From NCBI GenBank assembly GCA_013698525.1, contig JACCSM010000095.1:1-6263 (forward strand): a stretch of DNA of 6,263 bases. The letters are read 5' to 3'. Shown piece after piece: positions 1-6,137 of this stretch (positions are counted from its first letter, which is position 1; every line of letters begins with the position of its first letter). The notes under the pieces are model-generated. The model made no database searches, was not told the DNA's origin, and saw nothing but the letters and a program-made list of their open reading frames with translations. Made by a program: the position numbers and the translations under genes. This DNA comes from Rubrobacteraceae bacterium (GTDB lineage Bacteria > Actinomycetota > Rubrobacteria > Rubrobacterales > Rubrobacteraceae).

Positions 1-30
1 TGCTGAAGTGCTGACTGGCTGAAATGCTTG
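1..30 (-). repeat. TCAGC-type short repeat cluster behind the Crp-family gene
   Basis: On the plus strand GCTGA occurs at 2-6, 10-14 and 18-22, with a degenerate copy at 26-30, so the period is 8 bases. Read on the minus strand this is a TCAGC ladder that starts a few bases after the regulator's stop codon and runs to the window edge, so its full length is unknown. The segment 9-28 (minus strand AGCATTTCAGCCAGTCAGCA) matches 5611-5629 behind the enoyl reductase except for one missing base. Both copies read in the sense direction of the gene they follow. Function is unknown; none of the copies can pair with each other to form a hairpin. Confidence 0.7.
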
Positions 31-31
31 A

Positions 32-760
32 TCAGATCGCGGCCTGCCCGTCGATGCTCAGGCCGGATAACCTGGAGGCGTGCTCGGCGAGCGCCTCCCC
101 GTTGACTATGACGATCCTGCGGTTGCGACTCTCTATGACCCCGTCGCGCTGGAGCTCGCTCATCACCTTGGAGACGGCCTCCCTGGTAGAGGCGATCATG
201 TTGGCCAGGTCCTGGTGGGTGAGGCGCACGTCTATCAGTGTGCCAACACCGTTGCTCTCGCCGAAGCGCTCGCCAAGGTTCATAAGCAGCGTCGCTAGCC
301 TGGTCGAGACCTCCCTGTGCAAGAGGCTCTCTATCACCTCATCGGACTGCCTGAGTCGCTCTGAGAATGAGGAGAAGAGCTTGAGGGCGAAGGCGGGATC
401 GCTCTTTATCACCCGCTCTATGGATGCCTTCTGGATGCTCGCGACCCGTGAGTCGGTAACGGCCTCGGCGAAGACGTCTTGCCAGCGCCCCTCGACGAGG
501 TTGAGCTTACCGAAGACACCGCCTTCCTTGAGTAGCGCGGTCGTGGCCTCCTTGTAGTCGCCGTAGATCTTGTACAACCGCACCGTACCAGAGAGCAGAA
601 AGTAGAGTTGATCGTCGGGATCCCCTGGCGTAAATATCATGTCCCTCGGACCGAAGCGTCTCTCTACGGCCCTGAGACCGACCTCCTCGAAGTCCTTGAG
701 ATCGAACCCCTCCGGTGCGCTTGTGGTAGCGAACCCTCCGGTGCTGTGGCTCGTGAGCAT
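32..760 (-). CDS. Crp/Fnr-family transcriptional regulator, NtcA-like
   Basis: A 242-residue cytoplasmic DNA-binding regulator. Residues about 30-125 form the cyclic-nucleotide-like beta-roll (GDPDDQLYFLLSGTVRLYK at 46-64). A dimerisation helix follows at about 125-160, then a winged helix-turn-helix with LTHQDLANMIASTREAVSKV at 180-199. From IESLLHRE (143-150) onward it resembles cyanobacterial NtcA (IETLAHRD, then LSHQAIAEAIGSTR, from memory). The phosphate-binding cassette reads GGVFGKLNLVEG (80-91), without the Gly-Glu and Arg-Ser pair used by CRP to bind cAMP, so cAMP is unlikely. There are no cysteines, which excludes an Fnr-type iron-sulfur sensor. I chose ATG 760 because GAGAGG lies 9 bases upstream; ATG 820 lacks a ribosome site and directly abuts a TATAAT box, which would leave it off the transcript. 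Ligand and targets are unknown. NtcA orthology and a nitrogen role are not shown. Confidence 0.88.
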   Translation of the reverse strand: MLTSHSTGGFATTSAPEGFDLKDFEEVGLRAVERRFGPRDMIFTPGDPDDQLYFLLSGTVRLYKIYGDYKEATTALLKEGGVFGKLNLVEGRWQDVFAEAVTDSRVASIQKASIERVIKSDPAFALKLFSSFSERLRQSDEVIESLLHREVSTRLATLLMNLGERFGESNGVGTLIDVRLTHQDLANMIASTREAVSKVMSELQRDGVIESRNRRIVIVNGEALAEHASRLSGLSIDGQAAI

Positions 761-820
761 CTGACGCGACCTCTCTAATGAAACATCCTGTAAGCCCGGT
801 GAAAGCTTCCGGACACACAT

Positions 821-826
821 ATTATA
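821..826 (-). promoter_or_regulatory. -10 box (TATAAT) of the Crp-family regulator
   Basis: A perfect TATAAT on the minus strand, preceded by GGG. Transcription would start near 814, giving a leader of about 50 bases to ATG 760. No good TTGACA-like -35 box is seen at 16-18 bases, so the promoter may need an activator. An AGTT/AACT inverted repeat with 5-base spacer lies just upstream (832-844). Confidence 0.5.
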
Positions 827-844
827 CCCGAAGTTCTAATAACT

Positions 845-895
845 ATTCTCGATTGGCGGGGCCTCCTGTCGCGGTCAGGCCGGGTCGTCGAGAAT
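845..895 (-). terminator. nested inverted repeat between the 899-1519 gene and the Crp-family gene
   Basis: Arms ATTCTCGA (845-852) and TCGAGAAT (888-895) pair perfectly and enclose a second pair, GGCCT (860-864) with AGGCC (877-881). It starts 4 bases after the 899-1519 stop codon, a normal terminator position, but the bases after it on the minus strand (AGTTATTAG) are not a real U-tract. The distal arm covers the expected -35 area of the regulator promoter, so it could instead be an operator. Confidence 0.35.
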
Positions 896-898
896 CCC

Positions 899-1519
899 TC
901 AGGCTGCTGTCCTGCGCCACCTGAGTTCCACGCCAGCACGCTTGGCGACGAAGAGAAGGTCGTCGCGCAGGGCGCTGATGTCTTTGTCGTAGATGGTGAC
1001 GATACAGAAGTCGCAGTTACGGTAAGCCCAGGCGAACGGTGCGAGATCCCCGGCCACCTGCCTCTCTGAGTTCATGCCCCAGGCATCCGCAAGCTCCAGG
1101 CGTCCTTCTGCGAGCTCGAGGGTTATACGCCACCCCTCGTCCGTCGGGACCTCGAAGTAGCCTGGCAACCTCCCTGCGGGGACCATGGCGTTCTCCAGGT
1201 CCTTCGCGAAGGCCCTCTTGTGGGACTCGACCCCGGCGAGGTAGTCCGTGTCGTCCACCGACCTGGGAGCAGCCGGTGTGTAGAGGCGGTTCTCCGTAAC
1301 CTTCACGCCCTCAGGCGGGTAGAACCCGATGAACGGGACCGGCGAGCGCCAGAGGTGCTGTATCACCCCGAGCGCAACGTTGCGGCGCTCCGCAGGCTCC
1401 CCTACAGACTCGGCGAAGCGCATCGCCGTCAGGCGCATGTGCCTGGGCTCCCACGGATGTGGCTCTCCCACGGTACGTGGCCGCCTCCGGCGCTTCGTTA
1501 TACGACGAACCTCTTCCAT
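899..1519 (-). CDS. Unrecognised protein, 206 residues
   Basis: I do not recognise this family. The N-terminus (1-28) is very basic (TKRRRRPR at 8-15). The rest looks like a soluble mixed alpha/beta protein, with no signal peptide or membrane helix. A strand-rich part has ITLELAEGRLELADAWGM at 132-149, and two cysteines sit four residues apart (C169, C172) in NCDFC before a hydrophobic strand IVTIYDKD. The frame is open with protein-like composition and lies between a terminator on its 5' side and the regulator on its 3' side, so it appears to be transcribed alone. The start is uncertain. ATG 1519 has no ribosome site but lies just after a TAGAAT box, fitting a leaderless mRNA. ATG 1438 has GGGAG 9 bases upstream and would remove the basic tail, leaving 179 residues. 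Confidence 0.72.
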   Translation of the reverse strand: MEEVRRITKRRRRPRTVGEPHPWEPRHMRLTAMRFAESVGEPAERRNVALGVIQHLWRSPVPFIGFYPPEGVKVTENRLYTPAAPRSVDDTDYLAGVESHKRAFAKDLENAMVPAGRLPGYFEVPTDEGWRITLELAEGRLELADAWGMNSERQVAGDLAPFAWAYRNCDFCIVTIYDKDISALRDDLLFVAKRAGVELRWRRTAA

Positions 1520-1528
1520 GACGCGCGT

Positions 1529-1534
1529 ATTCTA
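1529..1534 (-). promoter_or_regulatory. candidate -10 box (TAGAAT) of the 899-1519 gene
   Basis: TAGAAT on the minus strand would put the transcript start near 1522, about 3 bases before ATG 1519, giving a nearly leaderless mRNA. No recognisable -35 box is present. The same GTAGAATA string occurs in front of the metallopeptidase gene, which gives modest support. Confidence 0.28.
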
Positions 1535-1560
1535 CAACTCTTGTGCGGCCGATGCCCGGC

Positions 1561-1598
1561 AAGAAAGTTCGAGGGCGGGACCGAAGCCCCGCCCTCGA
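1561..1598 (-). terminator. Rho-independent terminator of the metallopeptidase gene, UUCG tetraloop
   Basis: On the minus strand TCGAGGGCGGGGC (1598-1586) pairs with GTCCCGCCCTCGA (1581-1569): 13 bp including one G-U pair, closed by a C(UUCG)G tetraloop (1585-1582), a very stable RNA loop. The following bases are CTTTCTT (1567-1561), a short U-rich tract. It begins 21 bases after the metallopeptidase stop codon and precedes the next gene, so read-through should be limited. Confidence 0.8.
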
Positions 1599-1619
1599 GG
1601 TCTTGACGAAAGGTCTACT

Positions 1620-2321
1620 CTACTGCCTGCTTACGAGCAGCAGGTAGAGGAAGGTAAGCACCGCCGTGAGAGCAGCAGCGATGTACGTGAATGCCGCCGC
1701 AGTCAGGACCCGCCTGGTCCCTGCGGCTTCGGTGCCAGACAGTATCCCGTAGCGTGTCAGGAGTCCGTAGGCGCGGGTAGAGGCGTTGATCTCGACGGGC
1801 AGCGTCACGACGTGGAACAGTAGAACTCCGGCGAACAACAAGATGGCGACGTTGATCAGGAGCGACCCCATCGGGCTCGACGCACCACCGACAAAGAGGG
1901 CCATAATGAAAGCCATGGGCCAGATCTGGCTGCTGAAGTTAACGACCGGGAAGATTCCGGCCCTGAGCTTCATCGGCAGGTAGCCGCTCGCGTCCTGGAT
2001 GGCGTGCCCCACCTCGTGGGCGGCCACGCTGACCCCGGCGATGGAGTTGCCCCTGAAGTTGTCCTCGGAGAGCCGTATGACCTTGCTCCTCGGGTCGTAG
2101 TGGTCGGTGAGTTGTCCGGCCACAGGCTCTACCCTCACATTAGTGAGGCCGTTGCGGTCGAGGATCATGCGCGCCGTCTGCTGGCCTGTAAGGCCGCTCG
2201 CACTTCTCTTCTTCGAGAACTTCGAGTAAGAGCTCCTCACCCACAGAGCCGCGGCCCCCGAGATGAGCATGCCGACGATCATTATTAGCAAGTAACCGCC
2301 GAATCCACCTGGTACAAACAC
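1620..2321 (-). CDS. Membrane zinc metallopeptidase, YugP type (Zn_peptidase_2 family)
   Basis: A 233-residue integral membrane protein, close to the usual length for YugP-like peptidases. One membrane helix lies at about 9-27. A cytoplasmic or membrane-proximal catalytic segment carries LTDHYDPRSKVIRLS (71-85) and the zinc motif HEVGH (102-106), with H102 and H106 as ligands and E103 as catalytic base. Further hydrophobic segments lie at about 122-146, 150-173 and 205-230. The family motif TLPVEINAS (173-181) supplies a likely third ligand, E177. All expected catalytic residues are present. The start is GTG, supported by a strong AGGAGG 7 bases upstream. The gene has its own terminator and a candidate promoter, so it is probably monocistronic. 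The physiological substrate is not well established for this family. Confidence 0.93.
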   Translation of the reverse strand: MFVPGGFGGYLLIMIVGMLISGAAALWVRSSYSKFSKKRSASGLTGQQTARMILDRNGLTNVRVEPVAGQLTDHYDPRSKVIRLSEDNFRGNSIAGVSVAAHEVGHAIQDASGYLPMKLRAGIFPVVNFSSQIWPMAFIMALFVGGASSPMGSLLINVAILLFAGVLLFHVVTLPVEINASTRAYGLLTRYGILSGTEAAGTRRVLTAAAFTYIAAALTAVLTFLYLLLVSRQ

Positions 2322-2352
2322 AGTCTTTCCTCCTAGCAGATTTACTGCTCAT

Positions 2353-2358
2353 ATTCTA
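2353..2358 (-). promoter_or_regulatory. candidate -10 box (TAGAAT) of the metallopeptidase gene
   Basis: TAGAAT on the minus strand would start transcription near 2346, giving a leader of about 25 bases containing the AGGAGG ribosome site at 2329-2334. The -35 area has no clear consensus match. Confidence 0.35.
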
Positions 2359-2507
2359 CTACACAGATGTACGCAGAAGCGCTTGTAAAGTTCCGCTGAG
2401 AGCGCGTCTGCAGGCGATCGGCGGCATACTCTACCGGCCGCTCGGAGGGACGATACGTAATCCGGTAGACCGCTCGTAATTGGAGTTGCGAAGCGCTGCA
2501 GTAGTGG
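2359..2507. other. non-coding part of the 300-bp gap between acs and the metallopeptidase gene
   Basis: No supported gene is seen. The visible structure is an 8-bp inverted repeat, TCTACCGG (2430-2437) with CCGGTAGA (2462-2469), around a 24-base loop, and a direct repeat CCGCTCG at 2438-2444 and 2470-2476. Both are weak by themselves. The acs-proximal part of the gap holds the dRS3-like palindrome and the acs terminator. Confidence 0.5.
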
Positions 2508-2527
2508 ATTCCCGCTTTCGCGGGAAT
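2508..2527. repeat. dRS3-like dispersed palindrome
   Basis: A perfect 8-bp stem with TTTC loop: ATTCCCGC (2508-2515) pairs with GCGGGAAT (2520-2527). It fits exactly the 20-bp neisserial dRS3 consensus ATTCCC-N8-GGGAAT, and the wider context (TGG before, GACGG after) is the usual form of a palindrome dispersed in many bacterial genomes. It lies intergenically behind the acs terminator. A second 7-bp inverted repeat, TCGTAAT (2474-2480) with ATTACGA (2537-2543), flanks it. No U-tract follows, so a terminator role is less likely. Confidence 0.65.
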
Positions 2528-2563
2528 GACGGATCGATTACGAATGTTGCGTGTGCAAGGGTT

Positions 2564-2589
2564 GGGGCGGGACTAGAAAGCCCCGCCCC
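2564..2589 (-). terminator. terminator hairpin behind acs
   Basis: On the minus strand GGGGCGGGGC (2589-2580) pairs with GTCCCGCCCC (2573-2564), a 10-bp stem with one G-U pair and the 6-base loop TTTCTA. It starts 33 bases after the acs stop codon. The following U-tract is poor (AACCCTTG), so termination may be partial. The stem is nearly identical to that of the terminator at 1561-1598. Confidence 0.62.
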
Positions 2590-2621
2590 GTTTCGTGGAC
2601 TTTTATCGTTCGCCGCTAGCC

Positions 2622-4544
<1,923 letters not shown>

Positions 4545-4606
4545 CTCTACTCCCTTCCCTTACGCGTCCTCTGTCTCCGCACCGTTCTCATAGCAGAAGG
4601 CGCGCG

Positions 4607-4614
4607 AAACGTTT
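4607..4614. promoter_or_regulatory. possible operator palindrome (AAACGTTT) in front of acs
   Basis: A perfect 8-bp palindrome with a central CG lies about 63 bases upstream of the acs start codon. LacI-family regulators, including carbon-catabolite proteins, often bind palindromes with central CG, and acs is commonly under carbon control, but the outer bases here do not extend the symmetry. This is only a weak candidate. Confidence 0.15.
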
Positions 4615-4684
4615 ACGTCTGGCCTGCTTTGAAAACGGGTTCCCTCTCCATGCCTACCCGTATATTATCCATTACTGCTTTTAC

Positions 4685-4733
4685 CCGCTCTCGTACCGAT
4701 TAATCACCGGTCCGCTCTCGAAAGACTCACCGG
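4685..4733. repeat. tandem direct repeat in the acs/enoyl-reductase promoter region
   Basis: Two units lie one base apart. Each begins with CCGCTCTCG (4685-4693 and 4712-4720) and ends with TCACCGG (4704-4710 and 4727-4733). The variable middle is 10 bases in the first unit and 6 in the second, so 16 bases per unit are identical. It sits between the divergent genes, upstream of the candidate reductase promoter, where a repeated regulator site would be expected. The binding factor is unknown. Confidence 0.55.
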
Positions 4734-4749
4734 AGAAGGTTTCCACCCC

Positions 4750-4778
4750 TGGCGACCGTCCCGTGCATTCCCTAGACT
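4750..4778 (+). promoter_or_regulatory. candidate promoter of the enoyl-ACP reductase gene
   Basis: TGGCGA (4750-4755) and TAGACT (4773-4778) are 17 bases apart and match the -35 and -10 consensus partly (3 of 6 and 4 of 6). Transcription would start near 4785, about 32 bases before the start codon. An A/T-rich stretch at 4661-4669 is an alternative -10 region on either strand. Confidence 0.3.
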
Positions 4779-4816
4779 GTGCCGGACCCGGCGGAGGTAA
4801 GAGATCAGGAGGCGCA

Positions 4817-5596
4817 ATGGGCGGATTACTCGAAGGCAAGAAGGTACTGGTTACCGGTGTCCTGGACCGGCGCTCGATAGCCTACTCGGTGGCCCGGCTG
4901 GCCCAGGAGCAGGGGGCGGAGATCACCCTTAGCGGCTTCGGCCGCGCCAGACGTCTCACGGAGCGCACGGCCAGACGCCTCGACCCGGAACCCCCCATCC
5001 TCGAACTCGACGTAAACAAGCCTGAGGACATCGAAGCGGTCGCGGAAGACCTCGGAGAACGCTGGGGGGAACTCGACGGGATCGTCCACGCCATAGCCTT
5101 CGCCCCCGAGGACGCCCTCGGGGGTAACTTCCTCTCCGCGCAATGGCCCTCCGTCGCCACCGCCCTCCAGACCTCGGCCTACTCCTTGAAAGCCCTCTCC
5201 GTCGGCCTCGCCGACATCCTAAGCTCCGGTGCCTCCGTCGTCGGCCTAGACTTCGACGCCCGTGTTGCCTGGCCCGCCTACGACTGGATGGGCGTAGCCA
5301 AGGCCGCTCTGGAGAGCACCTCGCGATATCTGGCTCGCGACCTCGGAGAGCGTGGCATCAGGGTCAACCTCGTCTCGGCGGGCCCGATCAAGACGCTAGC
5401 TGCGAAAGGCATCAGCGGCTTCGAAGAGATCGAAGGCGAGTGGACTCGTCAGGCGCCCCTCGGCTGGAACACCACAGACCCGGAGCCCGTCGGAAGGGCC
5501 GTGGTGAGCCTGCTCTCGGACTGGTGGCCGTCCACCACAGGCGAACTAATCCACGTCGACGGCGGCTACCACGCTATGGGAGCACCGATAAGATAG
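4817..5596 (+). CDS. fabI: Enoyl-[acyl-carrier-protein] reductase (NADH), FabI/InhA type
   Basis: A 259-residue soluble short-chain dehydrogenase/reductase that reduces trans-2-enoyl-ACP at the end of each type II fatty-acid elongation cycle. The N-terminal NAD site is TGVLDRRSIAYSVA (13-26), the form typical of enoyl reductases. The catalytic set is F146, Y155 and K162 in GLDFDARVAWPAYDWMGVAK (143-162), matching InhA F149, Y158 and K165. SAGPIKTLAA (187-196) and HVDGG (246-250) are further family signatures. The sequence follows InhA closely (PAYDWMGVAKAALES against PAYNWMTVAKSALES), but the substrate loop is about 10 residues shorter, as in E. coli FabI. ATG 4817 is chosen because AGGAGG lies 4 bases upstream and homology begins there, although the frame is open further upstream. 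The gene is divergent from acs. No convincing terminator follows. Confidence 0.94.
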   Translation: MGGLLEGKKVLVTGVLDRRSIAYSVARLAQEQGAEITLSGFGRARRLTERTARRLDPEPPILELDVNKPEDIEAVAEDLGERWGELDGIVHAIAFAPEDALGGNFLSAQWPSVATALQTSAYSLKALSVGLADILSSGASVVGLDFDARVAWPAYDWMGVAKAALESTSRYLARDLGERGIRVNLVSAGPIKTLAAKGISGFEEIEGEWTRQAPLGWNTTDPEPVGRAVVSLLSDWWPSTTGELIHVDGGYHAMGAPIR

Positions 5597-5600
5597 CTGT

Positions 5601-5628
5601 TCAGCAAGTCAGCATTTCAGCCGTCAGC
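5601..5628 (+). repeat. TCAGC-type short repeat cluster behind the enoyl reductase gene
   Basis: TCAGC occurs at 5601-5605, 5609-5613, 5617-5621 and 5624-5628, a spacing of 8, 8 and 7 bases, beginning 4 bases after the stop codon. The segment 5611-5629 matches the minus strand of 9-28, with one base missing, behind the Crp-family gene. It may be part of a dispersed family of short tandem repeats. A coding role is excluded by the stop codon before it. Confidence 0.7.
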
Positions 5629-5824
5629 AAGGACGAGAAGCCGGACGCCGAGTGCCAGCCGCTAACCGCGTCTTCAACGAGGGGCAGCCTCTTCGGAAAC
5701 TGCCGTAGCGAACGGGAGAACCCCTAGGCGACCCCAACCCCCAGGCCCAAGTCGTGACCGGCTCGATCCCGCGGCCAGGGCGAGCAAGGCGCCGAACCCG
5801 GCACGCGCTGCGCGTCTGTCGGCG
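5629..5824. other. convergent intergenic region without a supported gene
   Basis: This lies between the reductase and the small exported-protein gene, which converge. Short hairpins are visible: GGCAG (5683-5687) with CTGCC (5700-5704), GCCG (5791-5794) with CGGC (5799-5802), and ACGCG (5803-5807) with CGCGT (5811-5815). The last two lie just behind the small gene's stop codon and could end its transcript, but none has a U-tract. Small open frames here lack a ribosome site and recognisable motifs. Confidence 0.45.
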
Positions 5825-6058
5825 TCAGCAGGCCCCGATGCTGTCGCGGTGGCGCAGGTGCGCGGGCTTCGCGGGCGCACCGACCGAGATCGTCACCTTG
5901 TCCTTGTGACAAAGGGTGACCTTGTCCGGATTACCGTCAAACCTTTTCGCTCCGGCATCGTCGGGTCTGCCAGTGTCGGGCCTGCTCTTGCCGGGCGGCT
6001 TGCCCGCGACCGCGAACAGGATACAGGTGAGGGTTGCGAGTATGAAAGCGCGGCGCAT
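5825..6058 (-). CDS. Small exported Cys/His-rich protein, 77 residues
   Basis: Residues 1-18 look like a Sec signal peptide: two arginines, a hydrophobic core (AFILATLTCILF) and AVA before a likely cut. C12 does not sit in a lipobox. After a Pro/Gly/Lys/Asp-rich linker (19-45), the C-terminus holds VTLCHKDKVTISVGAPA (47-63) and HLRHRDSIGAC (67-77). The pattern CH, then HLxH, then xDxxGxC resembles a domain I know from secreted actinobacterial and other proteins, which usually reads HLxHGDxxGxC. Here Arg replaces the Gly. C50, H51, H67, H70 and C77 could bind a metal or C50-C77 could form a disulfide; both are inferences. DKVT(L/I) occurs twice (45-49, 53-57), encoded by a 12-base near-repeat. 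ATG 6058 has AGGAG 5 bases upstream. The gene follows dnaB by 79 bases. Function is unknown. Confidence 0.78.
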   Translation of the reverse strand: MRRAFILATLTCILFAVAGKPPGKSRPDTGRPDDAGAKRFDGNPDKVTLCHKDKVTISVGAPAKPAHLRHRDSIGAC

Positions 6059-6077
6059 GCGGGCTCCTGTCGGCGAG

Positions 6078-6096
6078 TAACGGCTCGGCGCCGTTA
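6078..6096. promoter_or_regulatory. perfect inverted repeat in the leader of the small exported-protein gene
   Basis: TAACGGC (6078-6084) and GCCGTTA (6090-6096) are perfect inverted arms with a 5-base spacer, TCGGC. It lies just downstream of the predicted transcript start (near 6099) and upstream of the ribosome site, so it is placed either as a repressor operator or as an mRNA hairpin controlling translation or decay. Confidence 0.4.
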
Positions 6097-6105
6097 TCCC
6101 TTTGT

Positions 6106-6111
6106 ACTATA
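6106..6111 (-). promoter_or_regulatory. -10 box (TATAGT) of the small exported-protein gene
   Basis: TATAGT on the minus strand matches the consensus at 5 of 6 positions. It lies 27 bases after the dnaB stop codon and would give a leader of about 40 bases. No clear -35 box is seen at 16-18 bases. Confidence 0.4.
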
Positions 6112-6137
6112 AGGAAGTTTATCAGAGCCACTCGGGA

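Noticed and set aside
12..14. Lipoprotein reading of the small exported protein through its signal-peptide cysteine
   Set aside because: Residue C12 of the protein encoded at 5825-6058 is preceded by TLT, which is not a lipobox, and it lies inside the hydrophobic core. The coordinates given here are residue numbers in that protein.
1..30. CRISPR array suggested by the regular 8-base TCAGC spacing
   Set aside because: The repeat unit is only 5-8 bases with no spacers of usual size, and no cas genes are present.
24..557. 177-codon frame on the plus strand opposite the Crp-family gene
   Set aside because: Antisense shadow rich in Ser, Leu and Arg; the minus-strand frame carries the clear Crp-family domains.
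5143..5727. Second open frame of 194 codons overlapping the enoyl reductase on the plus strand
   Set aside because: Arginine- and proline-rich shadow translation of the reductase in another frame, without motifs.
5849..6131. Open frames overlapping the small exported-protein gene on both strands
   Set aside because: They lack ribosome sites and motifs, while the 77-residue frame has a signal peptide, AGGAG at correct spacing and a known-looking Cys/His motif.
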